Part shown: in pieces, positions 18,896-27,790 of the stretch
Numbering within the stretch: position 1 is the stretch's first letter
Layout of the letters: each line of letters opens with the position of its first letter
NCBI GenBank assembly: GCA_902809985.1
Contig: CADDXC010000001.1
Location: forward strand, 2,356,001-2,420,000
Direction of reading: 5' to 3'
DNA from: Clostridiaceae bacterium BL-3
GTDB lineage: Bacteria > Bacillota > Clostridia > Clostridiales > Clostridiaceae
DNA: 64,000 bases
The notes under the pieces: generated by a model
What the model saw: the letters and a program-made list of their open reading frames with translations, nothing else
Told to the model about the DNA's origin: nothing
Databases searched by the model: none
Made by a program: the position numbers and the translations under genes

Positions 18896-19698
18896 TTATG
18901 GACTATATAAAGGAACGTGAAGTATATTTAAAAAATGTCAATACGCGAAAGAAAAAAATCATAATAAGCAGAATAGCCATTTTAATAGCTTTTTTTATGT
19001 TGTGGGAAATTGCTGGAGATTTAGGGTGGGTGGATCCTTTTTTGACAAGCACTCCTTCCAGAATGTTAAAAAACCTGATAAAACTTTATGCTGAAGGAAA
19101 TCTATTTAAACATATTGGTATAACTTGCATTGAAACAATATTGGGTTTTTTACTCAGCACAATTATAGGTACTTTCATCGCTGTACTCCTATGGTGGTCT
19201 GATTTTGTTTCAGATGTATTGGATCCTTATGTAGTGGTATTAAATGCTCTTCCCAAAGTTGCTCTGGCTCCTATAATAATATTTTGGGTGGGTAATGGAA
19301 TACCTGCTATCATTTTAGTAACCGTATTGATTTCAGTAATTGTAACCATATTGACTGTACTAAATGGGTTTAAAGAAGTGGATAAAGATAAAATTAGGCT
19401 TCTTCAAACTTTTGGCTCATCAAAATTTCAGATTTTAACTTACCTTATAATACCAGCTTCCATACCAACATTGGTATCTTCCTTAAAAATAAATGTTGGA
19501 CTTTCCTGGGTGGGAGTAATAATGGGAGAATTTCTGGTGGCAAAAGAGGGACTTGGATTTTTAATAATATATGGCGGCCAGATATCACAATTGGACACAG
19601 TTATGTTGAGTATAATAATTCTTTCAATCTTAGCTTATGCAATGTATGAAGCTGTATCAATAGTTGAAAGAAAGCTGAGAAAAAAAATGTTTCACTAA
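18892..19698 (+). CDS. ABC transporter permease, nitrate/sulfonate/taurine type
   Basis: Membrane permease of about 268 residues with six predicted helices and the EAA-type loop (GSSKFQILTYLIIPASIPTLVSSL, about 175-200) that contacts the ATPase. It belongs to the SsuC/TauC/ThiX family. TTG at 18892 overlaps the ATPase stop (TTGA), and its spacing of 8 bases from GGAAGGAG makes it the best start; ATG at 18898 is the alternative. A terminator follows directly, so ATPase and permease form a two-gene unit. Confidence 0.9.
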   Translation: MIMDYIKEREVYLKNVNTRKKKIIISRIAILIAFFMLWEIAGDLGWVDPFLTSTPSRMLKNLIKLYAEGNLFKHIGITCIETILGFLLSTIIGTFIAVLLWWSDFVSDVLDPYVVVLNALPKVALAPIIIFWVGNGIPAIILVTVLISVIVTILTVLNGFKEVDKDKIRLLQTFGSSKFQILTYLIIPASIPTLVSSLKINVGLSWVGVIMGEFLVAKEGLGFLIIYGGQISQLDTVMLSIIILSILAYAMYEAVSIVERKLRKKMFH

Positions 19699-19705
19699 AA
19701 GATTT

Positions 19706-19740
19706 CGTTAAAATGCCTTTCTGGCATTTTAACTTTTTAA
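19706..19740 (+). terminator. Terminator after the ABC permease
   Basis: TTAAAATGCC and GGCATTTTAA pair around TTTCT, followed by a T run. Confidence 0.85.
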
Positions 19741-19829
19741 ATGGAAAATATTTTAGAATATTTTTTCTAAAAATGGATATAAATTTATTAAGGGATTACA
19801 AAATAATATATAATCTAAGGAGGAGTAAA

Positions 19830-20189
19830 ATGAGTTATTTTCAAAAAGCCAATGAGTATTACAATTCAAAAAACTATAAAAGAGCCATTGATATGTATGA
19901 AAAGGCAATAAAAATAAAGGATAATGAATCATCTTCACTATACAATTCAGCCGTATGTTTTATAAAATTGAAAGAATACAGAAAAGCAATTGACTTGTTG
20001 AATTCCGCAATTAAATTAAAAAGAGAAAGTAAATATTTTTTTAATCTTGGATATTGTTATACCATGTTGAAAGATAATAAAAAAGCTCTCATATACTTTA
20101 ATAATGCATGGTGTTTAAATAATGAAGACTCAGATTGTGAAAAAGCCATAGATAACATACTTAAAAATTACATAGCAAAATCAAAATAA
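19830..20189 (+). CDS. TPR-repeat protein, 119 residues
   Basis: Small tetratricopeptide protein. Three TPR units of 34 residues can be read from residue 2: FQKANEYYNSKNYKRAIDMY, then SLYNSAVCFIKLKEYRKAID, then YFFNLGYCYTMLKDNKKALI. No signal or membrane segment is present, so it probably acts as a cytoplasmic protein-binding adaptor; no partner can be named. The ATG at 19830 follows AGGAGGAGTAAA; the open frame extends further upstream, but without a better start and across a terminator. It is a stand-alone gene with terminators on both sides. Confidence 0.85.
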   Translation: MSYFQKANEYYNSKNYKRAIDMYEKAIKIKDNESSSLYNSAVCFIKLKEYRKAIDLLNSAIKLKRESKYFFNLGYCYTMLKDNKKALIYFNNAWCLNNEDSDCEKAIDNILKNYIAKSK

Positions 20190-20232
20190 ACAAATACCAC
20201 TCTTTTTCAAATCAGAGTGGTATTGATCTTTT
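20190..20232. terminator. Bidirectional terminator
   Basis: AATACCACTCT and AGAGTGGTATT pair around a 10-base loop between two converging genes; a T-rich stretch follows. Confidence 0.85.
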
Positions 20233-20239
20233 TGACTTT

Positions 20240-21433
20240 CTACCATTCTCCTATCACCTGTGCATTTTTGTGATCAACCTGAAATCTTCTGCTGTTAAAA
20301 TAATTTCCTCCCTTATAAAAAGTAGTATCTACATTTATCCATTTATTCTGTTCTGGAATATAAACTTGATTCCAGGCATGGCTTACCCAGCTTATTCCAT
20401 TAAATCCCTCGCCAGTTATTAATCTCACTTTCATGTTATTGGCCCTGGCCATAGCTACATACAGGCAAGAATAATCAAAGCAAATTCCCTTTTTGGAATA
20501 GAATGTGGGAATCGCTCCTGACTTCACATTAAAATCATTGTTCAACACCTTGTTGGCTTTCTCATTATCATAATTTATATTAGTTCCTATCCAATTGTAC
20601 AGCATTTCTGCCCTTTCAGTAGTATTACTTCCCTCTGAAGCAAGATCCTTGGCAAAACTGTTGATCTCTGAGTTTGATTTAACACCTTCATCCAGTGTAA
20701 CTCCGTTATAATATACTATGGTATTTTCATCATTTTTTACTCTATTTAAATTACCTGCATCTTTTACTTCATTTGAATTTGGTTCTCTTATAACTATCTT
20801 GAAAGAATTATCCAATACATTTGGCAGTTGTTTTGCAATAGTTGAATTGGTAACAGGTATTATTATTTCCTTGCAGATATAATTATAGGGCTTTGAACCT
20901 TCCATATACTTATTTAACTTTGAATTTATATTAAACATGGACATTATATTTAGTACAAATGTAACTAAAAGCACATAACATATCGCCTTAGGAACTTGAG
21001 ATACCACTCCAAGTATTCTTTTAAAAGTATTGCTTTTGGATCTCAGAAATCTATCTATGCTGTCAAGTACAGGGTAAAATGTAAGATAATTAAGTAAATC
21101 TAAAAACAATTTTATAATTTTATAACATATGAACACAAACAGTGGAATTGCAACTGCATATACTATAAAGTTATTGTTCTCAAGATACTGTGAAAGATTG
21201 TCGGGTATTAAATTATATATTTTCTCATATATTCCTCCATCATGCTGTATAAATACTTTTTTCCCAAAATATGTGCCCATTATTAAAGATATTATAAATG
21301 AAACACTTCTACTCACATCACTTATATCTAACTTCAATGCATTAGAAGAAAACTTAAACAAAAACCCCTTTACAAGGGGATATAAAAATATCAATCCTAT
21401 CATCAATGTTATAGGATTCACTTTCATAATCAT
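20240..21433 (-). CDS. Membrane protein with transglutaminase-like domain
   Basis: About 397 residues. The N-terminal 170 residues contain four or five hydrophobic helices in a CvpA-like layout (IGLIFLYPLVKGF; SVSFIISLIMGTYFG; FIVYAVAIPLFVFICYKI). The outer C-terminal part carries a transglutaminase/protease-like fold with the Cys-His-Asp triad visible in KGICFDYSCLYVAMA, VSHAWNQVY and WINVDTTFY. Family members act as cysteine proteases, transglutaminases or cyclic-peptide enzymes at the cell surface; the substrate is unknown. AGAGGTGATT precedes the ATG at 21433; GTG at 21439 and ATG at 21427 are alternatives. Confidence 0.8.
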   Translation of the reverse strand: MIMKVNPITLMIGLIFLYPLVKGFLFKFSSNALKLDISDVSRSVSFIISLIMGTYFGKKVFIQHDGGIYEKIYNLIPDNLSQYLENNNFIVYAVAIPLFVFICYKIIKLFLDLLNYLTFYPVLDSIDRFLRSKSNTFKRILGVVSQVPKAICYVLLVTFVLNIMSMFNINSKLNKYMEGSKPYNYICKEIIIPVTNSTIAKQLPNVLDNSFKIVIREPNSNEVKDAGNLNRVKNDENTIVYYNGVTLDEGVKSNSEINSFAKDLASEGSNTTERAEMLYNWIGTNINYDNEKANKVLNNDFNVKSGAIPTFYSKKGICFDYSCLYVAMARANNMKVRLITGEGFNGISWVSHAWNQVYIPEQNKWINVDTTFYKGGNYFNSRRFQVDHKNAQVIGEW

Positions 21434-21542
21434 AATCACCTCTAAACGGCAAAAAGTTTCAAATCCAAATAATAAATTTTAATTATATATAGTAAATTCT
21501 AAATTATTTTTTCAGTACAGTCAAAAGGTAATATATTCTAAA

Positions 21543-22394
21543 TTAAATAGAGAAATCCTCCATAATCTTTCCTAAAACCTTTTTTATATCTTCCCATAAG
21601 TATCCCCTTCGCAGCAAATATGTCCCTATTTTTCTATATATTTTATTCCTGTCCTCTTCTGATTTTATTGCTATCTGGTATCTCTTCTGAGCGATATTGT
21701 ACAACTTATCTATATCATTTTCACTTAAATGGATTCTTTCATCCTTTCTATTGAAATCATCACATTTGTTTAATATCTTTCGAAGTACGTCTTTAACTAT
21801 GCTATAGTCATACCCTTTTCTTGTCAAATAATCTCCTAATTTTTTATATATTATTTTTGTACTATTTTCATTTTTTGAAATAGCATCATATTTTTTTTGT
21901 GCTATATTTAAAGCAGTCTTCTCCTCAAAACAATTATCTATTGAATTCAATTTTTCATTCAGAAGATTTTCCTCTATTCCTTTTTTCATTAAGGAATACT
22001 TAATTTTATTTCTACCCTGGAAATTAATCTTCTCCTTTATATACAGTTCTACAAATTTATTATCATCTATAAATCCATATTTTTTCAAAAAATCCATGAC
22101 TTTTGCAACAGTTTCCTCGTCATATTGTTTTTCAAGCAATTTATCTTCCATTTGTTTTTCCGTCTTATAGGTTTTTTCCAATACTTTAAGTGCAGAATTC
22201 TTGCATCTCATATAATTATTTTCAGCTGCTACACTTTTTAAATATTCTATATCTACAATTTTTCCTTTAAATATATTAAATGTATATATGAGTTCTAAAT
22301 CACAGGAAAAAGCAAACTCTCCATCTACATATACATTGGCTTTTTCTCTATTCCTTCTTTGAACTTCAATTTTAGTTATTACATGTTTATCCAT
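21543..22394 (-). CDS. recX: RecX-family regulatory protein
   Basis: 283 residues. RecX binds RecA filaments and inhibits recombinase activity. The family three-helix repeats are seen several times: LKVLEKTYKTEKQMEDKLLE, VAKVMDFLKKYGFIDDNKFV, and further copies ending in YLTRKGYDYSIVKDVLRKIL and YLLRRGYLWEDIKKVLGKI. It is longer than many RecX proteins because of the additional repeat at the C-terminus, a form common in clostridia. GGGAGGAAATT precedes the ATG at 22394; the longer open frame upstream lacks this site. Confidence 0.88.
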   Translation of the reverse strand: MDKHVITKIEVQRRNREKANVYVDGEFAFSCDLELIYTFNIFKGKIVDIEYLKSVAAENNYMRCKNSALKVLEKTYKTEKQMEDKLLEKQYDEETVAKVMDFLKKYGFIDDNKFVELYIKEKINFQGRNKIKYSLMKKGIEENLLNEKLNSIDNCFEEKTALNIAQKKYDAISKNENSTKIIYKKLGDYLTRKGYDYSIVKDVLRKILNKCDDFNRKDERIHLSENDIDKLYNIAQKRYQIAIKSEEDRNKIYRKIGTYLLRRGYLWEDIKKVLGKIMEDFSI

Positions 22395-22489
22395 AATTTC
22401 CTCCCTAAATACTAGTTCAATGCGCAATTAATGAAGGCTTTCGGATAAGATCAAAAATCAGCTCTGAAGTTTGTCTAAAATAATTTCTT

Positions 22490-23722
22490 CTAAGACCTTC
22501 TCTTGAGTATATGAATAGTAGGTTCCCTAAAAACAGCCCTGGCTACTTCATATATATCTTCTTTCCCTATATCTTCAATTTTTTCTATATCATAGATAAA
22601 TCTGTATATGCTGTCTCCCCTCATAGCTTGATGCAGTACATAATTTCCTAAGTCCATAGGATCCTCTAGAGTAAATACCACTGCTGTTTTTAATACCTTT
22701 TTCATCAGAGTCATCGTATTATCATTAAAATTTACCTTCTCATTCTTCATCTTGTTTATGCAATCTTCAATGACACTAACGGCATCTCTTATGTTTTCTT
22801 CTCTTACAGAGGTATATATATACAAAGTTTTTATATAGTCCGATAAATCTAAATCACTATATATATCATAGGCAAGTCCTTCTTCTTCCCTTAGCTTTCT
22901 AAACAAAATAGAATTGCTGCTCTCTCCAAATTTGTGATTTAATATTCTAAGAGCTAATTCATCTTTTTCACTCAATCCGTAAAAAGAAAAAAGATATATT
23001 ATAGTGTTCTGTTCTATATCCCTTTTATAAGAAACTTTTTTGCATGGAAAATTTTTTTCAACTATTATTTTATTTCTACTAAACTCCTTATATTTCCATA
23101 CTCCAAAATATTTTAGAACCAAATTATAGATTTTCTCATGTTCATAGGAAGAAACCACTGATATAAAGCAATTATTGGGTACATAATATCTATTGTAAAA
23201 TTCAATCAGATCATCTCTTTGAAATTTACTCACACTATCTTCATTTCCTGTTATATCATATCTCAGAGGCCCTTTTTTGAATGCCAATTCATTTGTTTTT
23301 CTAAAACTATATTCTTCAATATCGTCTTTGTTGGTTCTTATTTCAGAAAGTATTACATCTCTCTCTTTTTCAATTTCATCTGCGGGAAATATTGAATTCA
23401 TAAGCATATCAGAAATAATATCTAAAGACTTTTCTAATTCTATCCACAATGCTGTAATGCTATACACTGTAGAACCATTATCCGTATAAGCATTGTATTC
23501 TCCACCTAAGGTTTCTAAATTCACATTCAATCTTTCATTATTTCTAGATTTCGTGCCCTTAAAAAGCATGTGCTCAATAAAATGGGATATACCTTTTTCA
23601 TCAATGTTTTCATATATGGCGCCAATTTTAATGCCAGCATGTAAAGCCATTATTTGTGTATCCTTCTTTATAGTGATAAGTTTTATACCATTAGGCAGAA
23701 CACTTTCTTTAGCATCAAACAT
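22490..23722 (-). CDS. M16-family zinc metallopeptidase
   Basis: 410-residue peptidase of the insulinase/processing-peptidase family. The inverted zinc motif HxxEH is HFIEH at 47-51, followed by MLFKGT, and the third-ligand region is RDVILSEIRTNKDDIEE near residue 125. The second half is the usual inactive M16 repeat. Such single-chain proteins (PqqL/YmxG type) degrade peptides in the cytoplasm. AAAGGAGAATTTCAT precedes the ATG. It stands alone, about 95 bases from recX on the same strand. Confidence 0.9.
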   Translation of the reverse strand: MFDAKESVLPNGIKLITIKKDTQIMALHAGIKIGAIYENIDEKGISHFIEHMLFKGTKSRNNERLNVNLETLGGEYNAYTDNGSTVYSITALWIELEKSLDIISDMLMNSIFPADEIEKERDVILSEIRTNKDDIEEYSFRKTNELAFKKGPLRYDITGNEDSVSKFQRDDLIEFYNRYYVPNNCFISVVSSYEHEKIYNLVLKYFGVWKYKEFSRNKIIVEKNFPCKKVSYKRDIEQNTIIYLFSFYGLSEKDELALRILNHKFGESSNSILFRKLREEEGLAYDIYSDLDLSDYIKTLYIYTSVREENIRDAVSVIEDCINKMKNEKVNFNDNTMTLMKKVLKTAVVFTLEDPMDLGNYVLHQAMRGDSIYRFIYDIEKIEDIGKEDIYEVARAVFREPTIHILKRRS

Positions 23723-23874
23723 ATGAAATTCTCCTTTAATTCATCAGTATATTCTATTATAGTTTATATCATTATAAATAAAAAGTATTTAAATCAAATT
23801 AAAATTTGATAATATGTATATACTATGATATGATAAGTTTTGTTTTGTAATATAAAAAAGAAAGAGGAATTTTA

Positions 23875-25455
23875 ATGAAAAATATTGATTTTAATAATTT
23901 AGGCTTACATTCTAAAGTCCTCCAGGCCATAGATAATATGGGATTTGAAGAGCCTTCTCAAATTCAAGCGGAATCAATTCCCATAATATTAGAGGGAAAA
24001 GATGTAATAGGTCAGGCACAAACAGGTACGGGAAAAACCTTGGCCTTTGGAGCACCAATGCTGAGTAAAATTGATTGCAATAGTAAAAACATTTCATCTA
24101 TAATAATCACGCCTACTCGAGAGCTTGCCATTCAAGTAAATGACGAACTATCCAGAATTGCCAAATTTAGAAAAATATCACTGCTTCCAATATACGGCGG
24201 TCAGCCCATAGAGAGGCAAATCAAAGCCTTGAAAAGAGGCATAGATGTAGTAGTAGGCACACCTGGGAGAATATTAGACCACCTACATAGAAATACCCTG
24301 GATTTAAGCAGTATACAATTTCTGATAATAGATGAGGCAGATGAAATGCTGGATATGGGTTTTATAGATGATATAGAAGATATAATCAAAGCCTGCAATT
24401 CAAATAGACAGACACTGCTCTTTTCTGCTACCATGCCAAATCAGATAAGAAAATTAGCCTCAAAATACATGAAAAGCGATACAAAATATATAGAAATAGC
24501 TAAAAACACGTTAACTGTTGAAAAAACAAAACAGTATTACTATGAAATAAAAAACAAAGATAGGTTCGAATCTCTATGTAGAATTTTAGATGTAGATGAA
24601 CCCTCCAGTGCTATCATATTTTGCAGAACTAAACGCGGCGTAGATGAATTAGTAGAAGGCCTCCAGTCAAGAGGATACAATGTAGAAGGTATGCACGGAG
24701 ACATGGGGCAAAATCAGAGGTTGAACACACTTAGAAAATTCAAAGATTCCTCCCTGGACTTTTTAGTTGCCACTGACGTAGCTGCCAGGGGAATAGATGT
24801 TGAAAATGTATCCCATGTAATAAATTATGATCTTCCCCAGGACACCGAATCCTACGTACACAGAATAGGAAGGACTGGAAGAGCCAATAAAGAGGGAATT
24901 GCCTATTCTCTGGTAACTCCCAAAGAATATATGCTGTTAAAGCAGATAGAAAAGTTCACTAAAAGCAAAATAAAGAGAAAAGAAATTCCTACAGTAGATG
25001 ATATATTTGAAGCTAAATATAAAAATATAGAAAAAAAGATAAGAGATGTTATATCGGAAAACAATTATAAAAATTTTGTTCCAGTAGCAATGGAATTGGA
25101 TGAAGAATACAATTTGGTGGATGTGGCTGCTGCCCTTATGAAGATAATTTTCGAAAAGGAATTGAGTTTTAATTATAAGGAGAATTCCATAAACATAGAA
25201 GAGGAAAATATGAGATTATTTTTTTCCATAGGAAGAATGGATAATATAACTCCAAGAAAGCTGTTGAAATTCATAGCTGAAACCTCTTCAGTGGAGGCCT
25301 ATGAAATAGGAGATATAGACATACTAAACAAATTTACCTTTATAAGCGTTCCCGAAAGAGTTGGAAACATCATACTTAAAAAATCCAATGGTAAAAAGCT
25401 TCAAGGCAGAAGAGTTTCTGTAGAACTGGCAAAAAATAAAAAATCCCATCGTTAA
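23875..25455 (+). CDS. DEAD-box ATP-dependent RNA helicase
   Basis: 526-residue helicase of the CshA/DeaD/DbpA type, which remodels structured RNA, for example in ribosome assembly or mRNA decay. Motifs in order: Q motif (GFEEPSQIQ), I AQTGTGKT, Ia PTRELA, Ib TPGRILDH, II DEAD in IIDEADEMLD, III SAT, V ATDVAARGID and VI HRIGRTGR. A DbpA-like RNA-binding domain forms residues about 445-520 (RLFFSIGRMDNITPRKLLKFI), which in DbpA recognises rRNA hairpins. AAAGAGGAATTTTA precedes the ATG. A long hairpin follows the gene. Confidence 0.95.
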   Translation: MKNIDFNNLGLHSKVLQAIDNMGFEEPSQIQAESIPIILEGKDVIGQAQTGTGKTLAFGAPMLSKIDCNSKNISSIIITPTRELAIQVNDELSRIAKFRKISLLPIYGGQPIERQIKALKRGIDVVVGTPGRILDHLHRNTLDLSSIQFLIIDEADEMLDMGFIDDIEDIIKACNSNRQTLLFSATMPNQIRKLASKYMKSDTKYIEIAKNTLTVEKTKQYYYEIKNKDRFESLCRILDVDEPSSAIIFCRTKRGVDELVEGLQSRGYNVEGMHGDMGQNQRLNTLRKFKDSSLDFLVATDVAARGIDVENVSHVINYDLPQDTESYVHRIGRTGRANKEGIAYSLVTPKEYMLLKQIEKFTKSKIKRKEIPTVDDIFEAKYKNIEKKIRDVISENNYKNFVPVAMELDEEYNLVDVAAALMKIIFEKELSFNYKENSINIEEENMRLFFSIGRMDNITPRKLLKFIAETSSVEAYEIGDIDILNKFTFISVPERVGNIILKKSNGKKLQGRRVSVELAKNKKSHR

Positions 25456-25463
25456 ATTAATTT

Positions 25464-25536
25464 GTCCTATAAGAGCCATGTGAAACCCTGTAAATATCAT
25501 GAAATATATCCCTATGGTTTCTTTTAGGACTTTTAT
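25464..25536 (+). terminator. Long composite hairpin after the helicase gene
   Basis: GTCCTATAAGA (25464-25474) pairs with TCTTTTAGGAC (25520-25530) at 10 of 11 positions. Inside it GAAACC (25482-25487) can pair with GGTTTC (25516-25521). TTTTATCC follows. It probably acts as a terminator, though the T run is short and the loop is large. Confidence 0.5.
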
Positions 25537-25609
25537 CCAATATTGACAACAACAACATCAAAAATAGAATTTTAACTCAAAATGTATAAAATAAGTTGGA
25601 GGAACCCAT

Positions 25610-26191
25610 ATGAATAAATTAAATTTTAAAGGCAGTGCAATGTTAAACCCAACTCCAGTGGTCCTTGTGGTTTCCAAAAGCATATCCAATAAATTAAATA
25701 TTTTTACAGTGGGATGGGTAAGCACTGTATGTACTAAAAAACCCATTGTCGCCATGGGAATAAGACCTGAAAGGCTTTCTCATAAATACATTAAAGAAAG
25801 TGGACAATGTTCTATAAATCTTCCTACAAAAGATATGACTACAATTGTAGATTATTGTGGAGTTGTTTCTGGAAAAAAGGAAGATAAAATCAAACATTTT
25901 AATCTTAAACTTAACAAAGGCATATCCATCTCCACTCCATCTCTTGAAAGATCTCCAGTAGCCCTGGAGTGCAAATTGCTGTCAATTACACCTCTTGGAA
26001 CTCACGATCTATTTTTGCTGGAAATTTCAAACGTAAAAGTGGATAAAAATCTGCTTGATTTAAACAATAAAATACATTTCGAAAAAGCGAACCTTATCTG
26101 TTACAGCCATGGAGAATACTACAGCCTAAATTCAAAACCTCTTGGCCACTTTGGATATTCAATCAAGAGAAGAAATAAAGCCCCAAGATAA
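25610..26191 (+). CDS. Flavin reductase-like (FMN-binding split barrel) protein
   Basis: 193 residues of the flavin reductase family (DIM6/NTAB). FMN-binding segments typical of the family are seen: PTPVVLVVSKS near residue 14, FTVGWVSTVCTKKPIVAMGIRPERLSHK (about 31-58) and ESGQCSINLPTKDM (about 62-75). The family passes electrons between NAD(P)H or ferredoxin and free or bound flavin; the partner here is unknown. TTGGAGGAACCCAT precedes the ATG. The terminator overlaps its stop codon. Confidence 0.9.
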   Translation: MNKLNFKGSAMLNPTPVVLVVSKSISNKLNIFTVGWVSTVCTKKPIVAMGIRPERLSHKYIKESGQCSINLPTKDMTTIVDYCGVVSGKKEDKIKHFNLKLNKGISISTPSLERSPVALECKLLSITPLGTHDLFLLEISNVKVDKNLLDLNNKIHFEKANLICYSHGEYYSLNSKPLGHFGYSIKRRNKAPR

Positions 26192-26205
26192 GGGCTTTTA
26201 TTTGA
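26175..26205 (+). terminator. Terminator overlapping the end of the flavin reductase gene
   Basis: ATAAAGCCC pairs with GGGCTTTTAT around the stop codon, followed by a short T run. Confidence 0.75.
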
Positions 26206-26221
26206 TCATTTACAGTATTAA

Positions 26222-26683
26222 CTAGCTCTCACAAACATCTATCCACTGTCCATTTACCAAATTGCCAATTACCTCTGGTTTTATTTTAAGGGCAAACTCT
26301 TTAGATCCAGCAGCAGGGTATACATATTCAAAATCCCTTATAGATTTATCCAAATATACTTTAATAGGGTTTTTCAATCCAAAAGGACACAGTCCTCCCA
26401 CAGGATGACCTGTATCTTCCAGCACCTCATCATGACTCAGCATTTTAGCCTTAGTTTTAAAAAACTTTTTGTATTTTTTATTACTAACTCTTAAATCCCC
26501 TCTCATAACTATTAATATATCATCATCTTTAACTTTAAATGCCAACGTCTTTGCTATATATTTTGGCTCCGTATGTATGGTTTCTGCAGCCTGCTGAACA
26601 GTAGCACCACTATCAGGAAGTTTGAATACTGGATTTTCCATTCCCCTATCTAAAAAATAATTAACTACACTTTCTACACTCAT
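26222..26683 (-). CDS. YbaK/EbsC-family aminoacyl-tRNA deacylase
   Basis: 153-residue stand-alone editing-domain protein. YbaK hydrolyses mischarged Cys-tRNA-Pro, and relatives act on other tRNAs. Family features are the central KTLAFKVKDDDILIVMRGDLRVSNKKYKK segment with the catalytic-type Lys, then a GGLCPFGL motif (residues near 102-109) and PAAGSKEFALKIKP. AATTGGAGGAATTGAAG supports ATG at 26683; the upstream TTG at 26698 overlaps this site. The gene is about 100 bases downstream of a SAM-I riboswitch terminator on the same strand, with nothing else between them, so it appears to be the regulated gene. Confidence 0.88.
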   Translation of the reverse strand: MSVESVVNYFLDRGMENPVFKLPDSGATVQQAAETIHTEPKYIAKTLAFKVKDDDILIVMRGDLRVSNKKYKKFFKTKAKMLSHDEVLEDTGHPVGGLCPFGLKNPIKVYLDKSIRDFEYVYPAAGSKEFALKIKPEVIGNLVNGQWIDVCES

Positions 26684-26785
26684 CTTCAATTCCTCCAATT
26701 TTTTATCAAATAATTCTTAAGTTCAAGAAATGACATCCATGATTATACATTGTAAACTGTGAATCAAGAAAAGATAGCCTTCAGA

Positions 26786-26935
26786 TAAAAAATCTCCTTA
26801 TAGATAAGCTATAAGGAGATTTACATACTCATATATCTTATCTTCCAGGTATCACCTGCTGGAATTAGCACCTTAAAATATAATTTTAGGTTGCCGGACA
26901 TCATGGGGCCAGTCCCTCAGTCTCTCGCGATAAGA
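26786..26935 (-). promoter_or_regulatory. SAM-I (S-box) riboswitch with intrinsic terminator
   Basis: On the minus strand P1 pairs CTTATC (26934-26929) with GATAAG (26842-26837). The core reads GAGGGACTGGCCC, GTCCGGCAACC, GGTGCTAATTCC, and ends in GGAAGATAAG. The terminator AATCTCCTTATAG/CTATAAGGAGATT with a T run is at 26822-26786. The next gene downstream is the YbaK-family deacylase. No other coding region lies in the 357-base gap 26684-27039. Confidence 0.95.
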
Positions 26936-26958
26936 ATTTTAATATTAATTTTAAATAC

Positions 26959-26987
26959 AGGATACCAGACTATCATTTGTTTGTCAA
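26959..26987 (-). promoter_or_regulatory. Promoter of the second SAM-I leader
   Basis: TTGACA (26987-26982) and TATCCT (26964-26959) lie 17 bases apart on the minus strand. Confidence 0.75.
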
Positions 26988-27000
26988 CTCATGTTTTTGT

Positions 27001-27041
27001 AAAAAAATATTTCGCTAGATAAAATATCCAGCGAAATATTT
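27001..27041 (-). terminator. greA terminator
   Basis: AAATATTTCGCT (27005-27016) and AGCGAAATATTT (27030-27041) form a perfect 12-bp stem that overlaps the greA stop codon; a T run follows on the minus strand. Confidence 0.88.
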
Positions 27042-27504
27042 ATAAAATCTTTTCTATTTCCACATCATAATTTCCATCTGGAGATGCAACCGTCGCCCTT
27101 TCCCCCACTTTCATCCTAAATAAGGCCTTACCCAGAGGTGATTCTATACTTATTTTCATCTTTTTCACATCTGATTCTACTGAACTTACAAGAGTAACCT
27201 GTTCAACTTCATCTATATCACAAAATTTTACTTCTGCCGTTTTATTTATATCGAACACATCTTCATCCTGTGAACTCTCTATTATTACAGCATTTTTAAG
27301 TTGACTTTCCAGTTCCTGTATTCTAGTTTCAGTCATAGATTGATCATCTTTAGCTGCACTGTAATCGGCATTTTCGCTAAGATCCCCCTGTGCACGAGCA
27401 GATTTCAAGGCAGCTTTTATTTCCACCCTTTTAACCGTCTTTAAATATTCCAATTCCTGTTCAAGTTTTTTTTTGCCTGATTCTGTCAAAATTACATCTT
27501 GCAT
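27040..27504 (-). CDS. greA: Transcription elongation factor GreA
   Basis: 154 residues. GreA enters the RNA polymerase secondary channel and stimulates cleavage of backtracked RNA. The N-terminal coiled coil (about 8-75) carries the acidic tip SARAQGDLSENADYSAAK with the conserved Asp-Glu pair. The C-terminal FKBP-like domain has SPLGKALFRMKVGERATVASPDG. Length and motifs are normal. Only a weak ribosome binding site (AGGTGAATTATTT) is seen before the ATG. It is a single gene with its own terminator. Confidence 0.95.
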   Translation of the reverse strand: MQDVILTESGKKKLEQELEYLKTVKRVEIKAALKSARAQGDLSENADYSAAKDDQSMTETRIQELESQLKNAVIIESSQDEDVFDINKTAEVKFCDIDEVEQVTLVSSVESDVKKMKISIESPLGKALFRMKVGERATVASPDGNYDVEIEKIL

Positions 27505-27737
27505 AAATAATTCACCTACTATTCTAAATTTTCCATAATGTAATCAAAAAACCAGCTATTTTTCATGGATTCGCTGTTTTTTTACGTGCTCATTTGCCTT
27601 ACTATTTTATTATAATATTACTAATTAAATAATACAACCCAAGTTCCAGACAGTCTAGTAAAATTCAAGCCAGCCTTTTATAGATGATTCTTAAAATCAA
27701 CATAATTATACCTATCAGTATCAATATTGAAAACATG

Positions 27738-27767
27738 TTGACACAATAATATTTACCATTATATAAT
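27738..27767 (+). promoter_or_regulatory. Promoter of the YitT gene leader
   Basis: TTGACA (27738-27743) and TATAAT (27762-27767) lie 18 bases apart. The transcript would have a leader of about 155 bases. Confidence 0.75.
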
Positions 27768-27790
27768 ATATTTAGTAAGGCATTTAAAAG

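Noticed and set aside
26684-26785. Short reading frame of 14 codons between the second SAM-I riboswitch and the YbaK gene
   Set aside because: It has no ribosome binding site and no coding character.
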